Counted from the stretch's first letter, positions 40,550 through 51,459 are shown. The stretch: DNA of 64,000 nucleotides from Mesostigma viride (GCA_009746045.1 RPFO01000017.1:1387001-1451000); one strand, 5' to 3'. Notes: generated from the sequence alone by a model not told the origin. Made by a program: numbers and translations.

Positions 40550-41684
40550 CCGATGGATCGCGAACAACCAGGAGTGCGCGGACAAGATCGGCTTGGAAGC
40601 GACCTCTCCACCCTCGCCGGAACCGGTTAACCCCGGCAAAACTACCGCGCGAGTTAGCGATGGGCGATATTGGACGTTCAACGAGGCCGTCGCCGCAGCG
40701 GATGCCCGGCCAGAGCATCACGAGCCTGGCAGGCCCTCGAAAGAGCGAGGGGCGACGCGCAGAACTGCGAAAGGTTACATCGGCAGGCTGCGAGTTCTTC
40801 TCGACAAAATGGGGTGCTCGCAAGACGAGTCGGTCGACTGCCTCGCCGACACCGCCCTCGTCCTTCGCGTCGTCCACGAGACCTCGGAACCCAAACGCAA
40901 TCTCGCGCATTCGAAAGAGGACGCGTGGAGGGAGAACGAGAAGAACCTGTTTGGCGTCGTCAACGGGGTGAATCGAATGATGCCATCCGAGAAGAGGCTC
41001 CCACGCGACGTGACGGACGCGTATGCTGCCCGGGTCAGTGAGCTGAAGGTCGGCGATATCGACAGGAAGTTCTACAGGGACGAGAACAAGCCCCTGAGAC
41101 ACACGTACGAGCAGCTCCAGCGGATCGCCGCCGCCGAGTACAAAAAGGACCCTACTTCCGACGCAGCTCTGATGGGTCTTCTATACCTGTCCGGCGAGAA
41201 ACTGCCACCGACCAGGTACGACCACGATCAAATGCGCATCGTCGGGTCCATCGACGAGCTCGGGCCGCACGAGAACGGATACATCCCGAGCGAGCATCGC
41301 ATCATCATCAAAAAATTCAAGACGCGAGAGACTTTCGGCGTCTACGACTTCAAGATCCCAGACGGGTACTCTAAGCTGATTAACGCACTTGGGGCGAGAG
41401 CTAACCAGGCATACGTATTCGAGGACCCGAGGTCTCCGGGCAATCCAATAGATCACACCCTATATAGCAACCGCTATAACCGCATCTACCACGGAATCGA
41501 TGCAACGAGGCAGGCGTACATCACCCGTTTTCTGAAGGGCGCGTCGTGGCAAAAGCGAAAATGGGCTGGTGACTTGATGGGACACGACGTGCTCACAGGA
41601 GCCCTTTACGAGCGGCAGGGGGGTGATTTCACCCCCAAGGGTGGCGAGACTGGCGGACGTCGGCTGAGGCCGAGGAAAAAGTAG
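40401..41684 (+). CDS. PLV tyrosine recombinase (integrase)
   Basis: 427 aa from ATG 40401 (MFSHQMTVTVEER); the frame extends upstream to 40290 only with GTG. Residues about 120-290 would be the core-binding part. The catalytic end is recognisable: an Arg in GIDATRQAYIT (the HxxR equivalent), then GDLMGHD with the second His, and the nucleophile candidate Tyr in GALYERQ near residue 400. A basic tail follows. Such enzymes integrate virophage and PLV genomes by site-specific recombination. It is intact and adjacent to the palindrome array, which is an obvious candidate substrate. The first active-site Arg is not certain by eye. Confidence 0.75.
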   Translation: MFSHQMTVTVEERREQWRRAQAKRRAIARDQTNCISAKSKVKKGIWNPSDRWIANNQECADKIGLEATSPPSPEPVNPGKTTARVSDGRYWTFNEAVAAADARPEHHEPGRPSKERGATRRTAKGYIGRLRVLLDKMGCSQDESVDCLADTALVLRVVHETSEPKRNLAHSKEDAWRENEKNLFGVVNGVNRMMPSEKRLPRDVTDAYAARVSELKVGDIDRKFYRDENKPLRHTYEQLQRIAAAEYKKDPTSDAALMGLLYLSGEKLPPTRYDHDQMRIVGSIDELGPHENGYIPSEHRIIIKKFKTRETFGVYDFKIPDGYSKLINALGARANQAYVFEDPRSPGNPIDHTLYSNRYNRIYHGIDATRQAYITRFLKGASWQKRKWAGDLMGHDVLTGALYERQGGDFTPKGGETGGRRLRPRKK

Positions 41685-41878
41685 ATAGTTTCCCGTGGGA
41701 AATTTTCATGATGTCGAAAAGTATATTCTAAAATGCATGCAATGTGCATGAAATAAAAAAGTTCCATGGGATCATTTTCTCGAGGTTCGAGGTTCGAGTT
41801 TTGTGTGTTTTTAGACGAACTGAATATTTTTTAATCCAAACTTTTTTTTTCTAAACATACGATATACAGCCTTCCAGC
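41685..41878 (+). promoter_or_regulatory. intergenic, putative promoter of the primase-helicase
   Basis: A/T-rich, with a T run joined to TCTAAAC at 41841-41855, 24 bp before ATG 41879. This is another instance of the TCTA pattern. Confidence 0.4.
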
Positions 41879-44800
41879 ATGGTCTCGAACTTCAACCTGC
41901 ATGACGACACGGTCGACCGACACGACGTAACCGACAAGCCGACACGAGTCGATTCCCAGTTGGAGATCTCCCACGGGAATAAAGGTGGACTCTCCCACGA
42001 CAATCCACACTCTCGCGCTCACACAACCTCTAAGATGTCAACCGCCGCGGAATTTGTTCCTCTGTGGTTCGCGTCGAAAGATACGCCTTTCTTTGCTCGG
42101 AAGCCGGGGGTGATGTACTCGTACGAAGAGGAAAAACCCCAAGACGCTTCGGAGGCGTATGGTCGCTCTCGTGGGATGAAGTACCTCATGGCGCTGAACA
42201 CGTACAAAAAAACGAACATGTATGCCGCTTTTGGGTGCAGGGAGGACTTGATCAAGACCCACGCGGAGTTATCAACAAGCGATCCGCATTTGCTAGAAAT
42301 TCTATCCCCCGACGTGAGCGTCGTCCCATATTTCGATTTTGACTGGGAAACGGAAGAACCCATTGACTACCAGCTGGAGAAGTACGCAAAAGCGGCCATA
42401 TCGATGTTCTTCAACGACATGTACGAGATAACTGTTGACGAAGAGCGAGATATGCGGGTCCTTGTTGGCCATCGCGTCAGGAGCGGCATTTTCAAGAACT
42501 CTGTTCATGTCACGGTGCCGACGATCTACATCCCGACCATGGAGGATCGTGTCAAGATGGGAGAGCTTTTTCAGTCGTTCCTTCTTCAGTGCGCGATGGA
42601 TTTATCTTCAGGATATCAGTCTGAGGTGTGCCAGAGACTCGTCAAGTCCCAGCACTCGAAAGAGGATTGGGAGGACATGCACGCGAACGGGAACCCGATT
42701 GTGGAGAAAACAACTGGCGTTTGGGCGCCTAAACACGACATCAAGTTTTGCTATGATAGAACAATCTATTCGAGGTACCGGGCCTTTCGCATGATAGGGA
42801 TGAAGAAGCGCGGAGACAGCGGCGAGGACGCGTACCTCCGTCCAGTCCAAGGGGGTAGTTCCGACGTCGGCGAATATTTGGTGACTGTCTTCAACGAAGA
42901 GGGACTGACCCGGCTCCCCCATGTCGATGATGCGGAACTATCCGAAACGAGCCATACAGTGTTTCGAGGGTATGGGAAGACTATTCCACCACCTCAGGGC
43001 CTGGACATCTCGCCATCCATCGAAGCAATGAAAAGGTTTTCGCCTGGATGCAAGTTTATGCGCACAACCTGTAAAGAATCCGAGCGAGGTGTCGCAACGT
43101 TCGTCAAGTACTCCGTCGACTCTGTGGATCCGTTATGCAAGATCTGCCTCAAGATACACGACAACAACGGGCCTTATAACCTGCTACTCCCTAATGGCGC
43201 TGTACAGTACAGATGCCACCAGGACTCACAGCACCGATTCATCGAGATCTCCCCGCCCGTGATGAAGCTCGCGGACTCGGACAAAGTGCCGTTCACTCAC
43301 AGTACTCGTCCGAAAAATCAGGCCTTTCAGCTGGGATGCGCTTTTAGAGGCCCGCACAAGAGCACCATCCTCGTCCAGTCCAACTGCGGACAGGTAAATC
43401 TGAGAGGATTCGTGAACTCGTCAACGAGGCGGTGAGGAGGGATCCAGGTATTCGCGTGTGCTGCATGGTGGCTAACATCAGCCTGTCCAAGGAGGAGGAT
43501 CGCAATTACAGTCTCTGGGCGAGGCGGGAGGACAGTCGTATGGGAGGACAACGCGTTCCATCTTGTCCAGTGACCCAAATTTTCGTCACTATCTCAGCGG
43601 CTCAAAGGGGATGATTTCTGACGACAGGGTGTTGATAGTCCTGAACAGCATCTTGCGCCTCACGGACCAACCGTTCGATCTCCTCATCCTAGACGAAATA
43701 TACAACACCCTCACCGCCCTTTCACAGCGCTACGTGAAATCGCGCGAGGTGTTGAGAAAATTCGTCAGGCTCATCGAAACGTCCAAGGTCGTGATCGCGC
43801 TAGACGCTACTGTTACTCGAAAGGTCTACGATTTCATAGCGGCCTATCGCGCGGCGGACACTAATAATGGAGGTGGATTGCAACACCTTCAGGCGCCCTA
43901 CCAACAGGACTCTGCGATGGGTGGACGTGACCTCAGAGAAGAACTGGCGAAAGGTCTGCGTGGACCGCTTTGTCGCTGAGTGTGAGAGGAGGATAGAGGC
44001 CGGAGAGAGGATTTTCTGCCCAATGTCTGGCAAAAAAGAGGCCGCCATGGCGTATGAGGCACTCAGACCCTTCATCGACAAGCGCAAGAACGGGCGTCTC
44101 TACACTAGTCTGACGAGCAAGGAGGATCTAGAGGTAGTGGCGCGAATGCTGCGTGGGCTGACTTGGACTTTTTGATCTTCAGCCCCACGATCACGGTTGG
44201 AGTCAGCTACACGGAGCACACGTTCGACAGCATGGTGGGGCTCTTCATCAACGGGGACTACTACGCGAGCTACACGACAACCCTCCAGCAAATTTTCAGG
44301 GTGCGCCACTTAGTCAAGGGAGAGATGGTCATCTTCTATCGAGACACGACTTCGCTTCTTGACAGGCCTCCTACGGACTACGGTACGATCGTCGAGAACA
44401 TGATCGCGGGGGACACTGCGCTCATCCAGCTGCTGTTCGACAACGCCGACGTAGTCTGCGACTGGAGCGCGGACAAGTCGCGTATCTACGACAGAAAATG
44501 CCCCAAATTCCGTCTCTTCTGCCGGAACCAGCAAGATCTCGCGGTGTCGAGGTCCCACTACAAGGGAAATCTCATCAAGATACTGACGGAGGACTACGGC
44601 GTGGAGGTGTCGGCAGTGGAGGAGTTGGGGGACATCGACGCCCCTCCGCTTCCGGTACTAGAAGATCCAGACAAGGACAGGGAGGTGGTGCTTCTGAGCG
44701 AGGAGGAGTACAAGGATCTAGAGGGGAGAATCGGCGGCACGGTTCCACTTTCACCGTACGAAATGCGTCTTAAGGCGGTGTACGAACTGACTCATCGGTT

Positions 44801-45461
44801 GTATGAGATTCCATATGATCTCATCGACGACGAGCTCCCTCAAATTCTGGACAAGGAGATGGGGAGGAAGGCGTACGTTGGCATTCGGCAATATTCGAAG
44901 TTGACGGGACTAGGAACCAAGGAGCATTTCAGAGACAATCTGTTGATTCTGCAGAAGTCAGAGTCCTTGTTTGATTTGAAGGCGTATTCTCGTTTTGGAC
45001 TAGCACAGTCTCTGGCTATTACACTCAAGCTACTAGAAGGGACGCCTATCATCGACTTCATCACGACGGCTGATCCGTCCAATCTCACAATGAAGTTGAC
45101 GCGCGACGAGACGATTGCACTAGGGAATAAAATTGACAGCGAAATTGCCGACAAGGCCTGGTTCATGCGCTCAACATTTGGATACCAACGGCGAGCAGGC
45201 GAGGCTGGTAGTTTGTCTTTTGCACAGTGTAGCGGGCTCGTCAACAGGTTGTTAAGCCCGACTCTGGGAATTTCTGCCAAAGGGGCGAAGGGCAACAGTC
45301 GTGGCGGTGGTTACTTGGAAATTTCGAAGGCGGACATGCACGCGTTTCTTGATAGGTATAAACCCTCGTGGTGGGGCGACGAGGATGATTATTCGATCAC
45401 GTCATTGTCTGGCCTGTCGATGGATGAAATCGCTCCTTTCCTGCAGGGTGCGGATAAGTAA
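41879..45461 (+). pseudogene. PLV primase-helicase: archaeo-eukaryotic primase fused to origin-binding-type SF2 helicase, frameshifted
   Basis: From ATG 41879 the primase part has motif I PYFDFDWE (about residue 154), motif II KNSVHV (about 211) and motif III CYDRTIYSRYRAFR (about 295), as in herpesvirus UL52-type primases. A Cys/His cluster (CKICLKIH...RCH) follows near 420. The helicase Walker A lies at about 43395-43415, where one base is missing. Walker B LLILDEIYN is at about 43681 and LDATVT at about 43801. The C-terminal part (44163-45461) begins DFLIFSPTITVGVSY and has QQIFRVRHL, as in UL9-like origin-binding helicases. Frame changes near 43405, 43500-43560, 43840 and 44135 break the helicase. 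Role: viral DNA replication initiation. Confidence 0.85.
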
Positions 45462-45581
45462 ATTTTATATTTTAATAAAAGCCTGTTTCTGCCATGCATT
45501 TCTTTGTAAAGAGTTTACAACCTCCAAGACGTCGCGCTCAATGTCTCCTCGTCTCCGAGTAGACGTCGATCCGGTTCCGGT

Positions 45582-46349
45582 CACACCCCGCCGCGCGGCC
45601 CTCGCCGGCTCCCTCACCATGCGAGGCCATGGCGAAAAATTGGGCGGTCTTTTTCTTAAGAGTAAGTACGTGCAATTTTTCGCCACATCCAACAACCCAC
45701 GCCACCTCAGCGCCGGCCAGTGGGGGAAGGTGGCGAAAAATTGGGCGTTCTTTCTCTTAAGAGTAAGTACGTGCAATTTTTCGCCATCACTCTCACACCT
45801 TGACAAACACCTCCTATGACCCGCGCCAAGGGGTGGCAGGGTGGCGAAAAATTGGGCGTTCTTTCTCTTAAGAGTAAGTACGTGCAATTTTTCGCCATCA
45901 CTCTCACACCTTGACAAACACCTCCTATGACCCGCGCCAAGGGGTGGCAGGGTGGCGAAAAATTGGGCGTTCTTTCTCTTAAGAGTAAGTACGTGCAATT
46001 TTTCGCCATCCTTGTCACACCTTAACAAACACCTCCTATGACCCGCGCCAAGGGGTGGCAGGGTGGCGAAAAATTGGGCGTTCTTTCTCTTAAGAGTAAG
46101 TACGTGCAATTTTTCGCCATCCTTGTCACACCTTAACAAACACCTCCTATGACCCGCGCCAAGGGGTGGCAGGGTGGCGAAAAATTGGGCGTTCTTTCTC
46201 TTAAGAGTAAGTACGTGCAATTTTTCGCCATCCTTGTCACACCCCAACACACCATCACAACTGCCGGGGTGGTGACAGATGCCAGCATAAGGGTGGTGCA
46301 CTTCTCCTAGTCGCGATGACGGAATGATGACGGAATGATGATGGAGTCT
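45582..46349 (-). repeat. right terminal inverted repeat of the PLV
   Basis: 768 bp, the inverse of 24375-25031 plus one additional 111-bp hairpin unit. Confidence 0.93.
45624..46239 (-). repeat. six tandem hairpin units in the right TIR
   Basis: Same unit as in the left TIR (13-bp perfect arms TGGCGAAAAATTG). The extra unit is of the GTGAGAGTGATGG-linked type, so it arose by duplication of an inner unit. Confidence 0.92.
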
Positions 46350-48300
46350 AATTAATTAATTAATTAAAATCATAGCTCCGTGGGGAGCATATGTAACACA
46401 TAGCCCTGAGAAAGGGGCATCTATGGGTTTGTAATACAATCAGGGCGACAACCTGCAGGTGTAGGATGTACAACTATCACCTGCTCTGGGTGCACTAGGT
46501 GCACCTGCACCTCCATGATGGTTCATGCCTCCTAAACAAGCACAGGCACCCAGGGGGGGCTTGAGGAGAGGGCCTAGAAGGCCTACATGACATATGGGGT
46601 GGAAGGTATGTGGCTAGGCTATAGCTAGGGTACACATGGCCTCTCAGCAGGGAGTAACTCCCTGCATGGGCAAAGCATGACTCGACATTGCTACGGCTAG
46701 TGCAAGGGGTGTGGGCCCATCACGTAGGCATACATGGCCACGTCACTAAGCTTTCTAGTCTACACTACTGCTATATTCCCTAGGCTGGGGTGGCTGGGGT
46801 GGCTGGGGTTGCAGGGGTCGCCTGCCAGGGCTTGTGGGCGACGTAGATGTCCGCCCCCTTCCAGTAGACCGGCTTCTGCCCCGCCGTCTGCCGAAGCTGG
46901 AGGTAGGTCGGCCATAACTCCCGTCGCCGTTGTTGCTGCGTCAAGGTCAAGTCGTCGTCCAACGTGTAGGCGGTCCCCCCAAGCCGCTTGCGACACTTGA
47001 GGAACTCCATCTTATCCGCCATGGTGTCAAAGGTGAGGAGCAAGGGGGAGGGGCCGGCCTTACCCCGCGAGCGGGGAAGGCGGGTCACCCCCCGCGGCTT
47101 GCCCTTACCAGTGATAGCCATGGGGACAAGGATTTTGTTCTCAAACGCCAGGGCAAGGGTCTCGGAGGTCTCGTCCTGCAGCGGGTCGAAGTGCTTGACT
47201 ATGACGTTAAGGCTGCGCTTGGCGAGCTCGGCCTCCTCGCGGAGGTCCAGCGTCTGCTGCTTAAGCTGGGCGGCGACGGCGGAGGTGGTGGAGGTGGCGT
47301 GTTGCTTAAGCATGTCCGCCCAGGTCGGGATGGGAGGAGCATCGCCGGCAGGGCCAGCAGGGGCTGGCCGAGCGGCGATGTCCTTCACCGCCTGAGCAGT
47401 GATGCCGGCGGTGTTCTGCAAGCATTCGATGGCTATGGCATTGTCCTGCAGGCGCTTGTCGATGGCGAGAAGCTGGGCCGTGAGGGCGTCGGTTGTGGTG
47501 GAGGTGGAGGCGAGGAGCTTGGAGGTGGCGGTGGTGGTGGAGGAGAGGATGGGAAGCTCGGCAGCCAACGTGCCGCCCATGGCCGCCACATCTGCGGCCA
47601 GGGGTGTCACGTGCTGCTCGATGGCGTTGTTGATGATGGAGCGAATTTCGGAGGTGGAGGGGGGGGCCCAGATGTCGGCGACAGAGCGCCCGAGGAGGCA
47701 GCAGAGGGCGAGGAGCTGAAGGCGGGGGCGGGAGTAGCTGGACAGATCCGACGGGGAATCCATGCGGGTAGGCATAATGATGCGGCCTTGGACGTAAAAG
47801 TGCTTGCCCAGGGCAAGAAGCGAGGTGCGCGACCCGAAGAACACGGCGTTCATAAACTGGATGGGATTTGCGCGGCCTTGTGTCCACCATGTAGCTGATT
47901 TGACGTCAAAGTCTATTGCTTTCCAGTCCGGCTCGTCAGGGGGCGGATGCTCAGGGCGGCTACGTTTAGGCTCTGGCGATGCAGAGGGCGAGGCAAGTCC
48001 GTGAGGGGGCTGCATGGGCAACCACCAGACTGTGCACGACTAGTGTCACCATTGCCGTCCGGGCTTGAGGGCGAGTCTGCTGCCGGGGCTGCAGACGTAT
48101 TTTCGTTGCCGAGCGCAGCCGCCAGGCTGCGTTGCGTCGAGGCGCGTTTATTCGCCATATAGTGCGTTATAGCTTTGGAAAATTATAGCAGCATGTGCGT
48201 CTAAGAAAGACGAAGCGATTGTGATATTCACAGCTGAATTCGGGGCTCAAACGTGAAAGTTATGAGCTCCGACAGCCATGGCTACCTCGTGGCCGGAATT
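46350..48300 (-). mobile_element. ORF1-only LINE next to the PLV right end
   Basis: The (TTAA)n tail at 46350-46366 touches the PLV terminus. The 3' region runs to about 46780, ORF1 is 46780-48158, and the 5' region ends about 48300 (AGCTCCGACAGCCATGGCTACC, also seen at the 5' end of the 21.7-23.7 kb element). No RT. Three of the four ORF1 elements are close relatives; the one at 36379 is more diverged. Confidence 0.75.
46780..48158 (-). pseudogene. LINE ORF1-like protein (one frameshift near the N-terminus)
   Basis: ATG 48158 gives MANKRASTQRSLAAALGNENTS, collinear with MSKRPSTQRSL at 23551. The frame changes near 48030 and is then open for 413 codons to 46780. It has the same RNA-binding region (SLNVIVKHFDP, TRLPRSRGK, LDDDLTLTQQQRRRELWP, VYWKGADIYV). 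The C-terminus has a Thr-Pro-Ala repeat (PATPATPATPA). The middle is a helix-rich segment with SNKLL/AIDKRLQDN heptads. Confidence 0.78.
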
Positions 48301-48349
48301 TCGTGGCCACAGTATATAGCCATGGCGATCTTAATCCCCCCCATCCCAT

Positions 48350-49587
48350 GCCTATATGAATGGGACCCCCATGGATGCTGATGGGTGCAAACATTCCTAC
48401 CGGTCTAATCTATCTACATTGGCTACATACTACATCTATCTAACAGCATTCTGACTACAACGTCTATCTAGGCAGCCGCACGCTGCCCTAGGGGGAGCTA
48501 TCTGGCGTGCCTCCCGCGGGATTGCACACGCGGGCGCTTCCCCACTGGGGCCGGGGGCTCGTTGTCCTCTATGACCTGGGCCCACTTGGCCTTGTCCATC
48601 ATCTTCTTCCAAATCACGGAGAGGCCTAGGCCCCCCATGTCCTCTACTAGCTGTTCTTTGAAGGTGCGGGCCTTGCGGCGTCTAACATCACTGGGCCCAG
48701 CCCACGTCAGGAGGTGCCGGCCAGGCTGGGCTGGTCGCAGTCCTGCGGGGGGGCCACGTGAGGTGTCTACCTGGTTGGTGCGAGCTAGGTGCCCTACTAG
48801 CTGCAGGCGGCGTTGCTTAATGGTGCTGGTGATATAGGGCATGCCCTGGTACAGGTCCTCATTGCGGACATGAGCAGCATATCCTACTCTGAAAATGGAA
48901 CGCAGCACATGGCTGGTGACCGCGCCGTCCAGCTTGCGGGCCAGGTCGGCGGTGAGGGTCCACGTCTCGGCGCCATACGTGAGAACAGGAAGGACGAGGA
49001 CCTTGAACAGGTCCTGTTTCTCGATCTTGCCCAGGGGCTTGCGCCACAGGGCCCGGTACTGGCGTAAAGCGTGCCAGGCGAGGGAGATGCGATGGTCCAC
49101 ATCAACCTCGCAGCTGGGGAGCAGGCTGCCCAGCAGCTTAACGCGGTCCCGATACAGGACTCGAGAGCCGTCTAGGAGATAGAGGGGCGGCGGTGAGTTG
49201 GTGAGCCCAACCGCCAGGGCCTCTGTCTTCTTGCTGACCTCAAGCCCCACTGCACGGGCCTCGAGAGCCAGGCAGTCAAGCCATGTCTGCACGTGCTCAG
49301 TGTCCTCGAAGAGGGTGGTGTCGTCTGCGTAAATGATGTCTGCTAGCCGAATCTCCGTGTCCGCACCGCCATGCCAGAATTTGTCAGCAACCTGCACTCC
49401 TGGTTCCCTGCCCACGATGCGGGCAAATCGCTTGCGCGCCTGAATCATTACGTATTCGACAACAATAATGAACAGGTAGGGCGACAGCACGCAGCCCTGC
49501 CACACACCCTTCTGTAAAGGGCATGGGGGCGTGGTCCCGTAAGAAGTGCGCACCGAAGTGGTGGACCCTTCATACAGGTTGGGTCCC
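48350..49587 (-). mobile_element. 5'-truncated RT-bearing LINE
   Basis: The 3' region 48350-48497 (GGGTGCAAACATTCCTACCGG...) matches the short 3' end at 23925-24074. The RT ORF covers 48498 to about 49587. The element breaks inside the RT palm, where the sequence joins another LINE. This is the likely source family of the enzyme for the ORF1-only elements, because both 3' end types share the terminal hairpin and (TTAA)n tail. Confidence 0.75.
48498..49587 (-). pseudogene. LINE reverse transcriptase, C-terminal two thirds
   Basis: Motifs: GVWQGCVLSPYLF (palm block), the catalytic IIYADDTTLFED, LEARAVGLEVSKKTEALAV, VKLLGSLL, and the thumb-like LPVLTYGAETWTLT, then a C-terminal SNKQRRLQLVGHLAR-type region. 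It is non-LTR in type. The N-terminal RT blocks and the endonuclease are missing because of 5' truncation. The frame is open to the stop at 48498, ending QSRGRHAR. Confidence 0.85.
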
Positions 49588-50774
49588 ATTATAGGCAGGG
49601 CGTGGCTAAATTCTGAAGGCATCATCCATGGGGGCCATTATGGGCGCACATGCGCGTGGGCCACATGCTAGGCTAAGCCTGACTAATCTACACTACTGGT
49701 ATATATTCCCTAGTCTGAGGTGGCAGGGGGGGCCTGCCAGGGCTTGTGGTCAACGTGGATGACCGCCCCCCTCCAGTATACCGGCTTCCCCATTGCGCTC
49801 TGCCGGAGCTGAAGGTAGGTCGGCCATAGCTCGCGTCGCCGCTGTTGCTGGGCCAGGGTCAAGTCGTCGTCCAGCGTGAAGCGAGTCTCCGAGAGCTTCT
49901 TGCGGCATTTAAGGAACGACAGCTTGTCCGCCATGTATACTTAATTAAAGGTGAGGAGCACGGGTGCCGGGCCAGCCTTCCACCGCGCGCGGGGGAGGCG
50001 GACAGCCGACATGTCCAGCTCACCAGTGAGTAGCATGGGGGCAAAAATGTCGCGCTTAAATGCCTCAAGAAGGCTCGTGGAGGTCTCACCTGCCTGCTGG
50101 TCGAAGTGCTTGACGATGACATTGTGGCTGCGCCGGGCGATGTCGGCTTCCTCGCGAAGGTCGAGGGCTTGTTGCTTGAGTTGTGCCGTGATGGTGGAGG
50201 TGGTGGAGGTGGTGAGCTGCTTAAGCAAGTCCGCCCAGGTGGAGGGAGCATCGCCGGCCGGGCCAGCAGGCGCCGGCTGGGCGGCGATGTCCTTCACCGC
50301 CTGGGCGGTGAGGCCGGCGGTGTCATGCAAGCTCTCAAGGGCGTTGGCGGTGGCTTGAAGGCGTTGGTCGAGGTCGAGGAGCTGGGCTTTGATGTCGGCA
50401 GTGGAGGCGGAAATGGCAGTGGAGGTGGCGGTGGAAATGTGAGGAAGTTCAGCCGCCAGCGGGCCACCCATTGCTGCGACGTCAGCAGCAAGGCCGGGGG
50501 GTCACGTGCTGCTGGAAGGCTTCCATGAGGATGGAACGGAGGGTGGGGGCGGAGATGGATGGAGCCCAGATCTCGCCGTCAGAGCGCTGGAGAAGGGAGT
50601 TGAGGATGGTATGCTGGAGGACGGGGCGGGGGTAGCCGAAAACCATGCTGACGTTGTGCCAGCGACGGCCGTCGGGGACGAGGAGGCGTCCGGTGGCGTG
50701 GAGATGGATGCACAGGTCGTAAAGCGAGGCGTAGTCCCCGTAGAAGATGCAGTCCAGAGCATCGGTCGGAGACA
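49588..50774 (-). pseudogene. ORF1-only LINE, 3' part, interrupted by the Copia element
   Basis: ORF1 pieces at 49710-49934, 49941-50471 and 50482-50774 are in different frames (LDDDLTLAQQQRRRELWP; HNVIVKHFDQQAGETS; MSPTDALDCIFYGDYASLYDL). An A/T insertion near 49940 and the C/G run near 50495 account for frame changes. The 5' part continues at 59129 beyond the Copia element. The 3' terminal 330 bp and tail are missing at the left junction. Confidence 0.72.
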
Positions 50775-50780
50775 TGTTGG

Positions 50781-51433
50781 AGTTAGCATATTGGGGCACC
50801 AATGTGCTAGATGGATGCAGGTTGAGGAGACCTTTCCAACGCCGTGTCAACCGCCTAGAACAGACAAGGGACTAGAAAGTTATCAAGTCCCGAAGTACTG
50901 CCGACCGGTGGGCGAGGGCGGGGCACGCTCAGGGCATAGTGGACAGGACACGTGGCAGGCCGTGCCTGCACAGGCTTAGCCTGTACACTCACGTGACTGG
51001 GACACAGTGTACTGAGGGCTCAACGGTACTGTGGCTAGTAGAAGCAAGTAACCAGCCAGCAGGTCTGCAAGGATGTAAGTCCTTGCAGGACTGTGGCAGG
51101 TCCTGTGCTGTCCTAGACACAGGATAGCCAGAGATTCCTGTATGCTGCCTGCAACAAGGATGCAGGGCAGCGATACGAGGCTCTGGCAATGTAGCGTTGC
51201 CCAGCGTTGCTCATGACCGAGGAACAAGGATGGAACGAGGTTGCATATAGCTCGAGGCTCAACGAGGCAACGAGCGTCTTCACACACGAACCTTGGTCGT
51301 CACGACGAGTGGCGAGCCTATCGAGGGTCGTAGGCCTGGTGTGAGGATAAAGGTTGCTAGCCAGCAGCCTAGGGTCATTCCAGCCGGCAAGGACCAGGAG
51401 CTCACATGCTCTGCTGACGAGTTGCTGCGCAAA
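50781..51433 (+). repeat. 5' LTR of the Copia-like element
   Basis: 653 bp, nearly identical to 58472-59122; boundaries set by loss of similarity and by the flanking duplication TGTTGG. Confidence 0.88.
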
Positions 51434-51459
51434 TCGTACTATTGCTTCCAAGCGCTTTC

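Larger units (their letters stand above)
24375..46349. mobile_element. endogenous polinton-like virus (PLV)
   Basis: A unit of 21,975 bp with terminal inverted repeats (24375-25031 and 45582-46349). It encodes the major capsid protein, FtsK/HerA-type packaging ATPase, a candidate penton protein, a tyrosine recombinase and a primase-helicase. Gene order is two divergent arms meeting at 35609-35633. Subtracting the later LINE (36379-38425 plus one duplication) leaves about 19.9 kb, within the usual PLV range. No protein-primed DNA polymerase B or retroviral-type integrase was seen, unlike Maverick/Polinton transposons. Both ends abut (TTAA)n, so the target duplication is ambiguous. Damage in the ATPase, helicase and one virion gene means this copy is not functional as it stands. 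Confidence 0.85.

Noticed and set aside
43370..44165. Introns instead of frameshifts in the viral helicase
   Set aside because: The frames overlap or adjoin with no room for an intron and single-base shifts explain each change.
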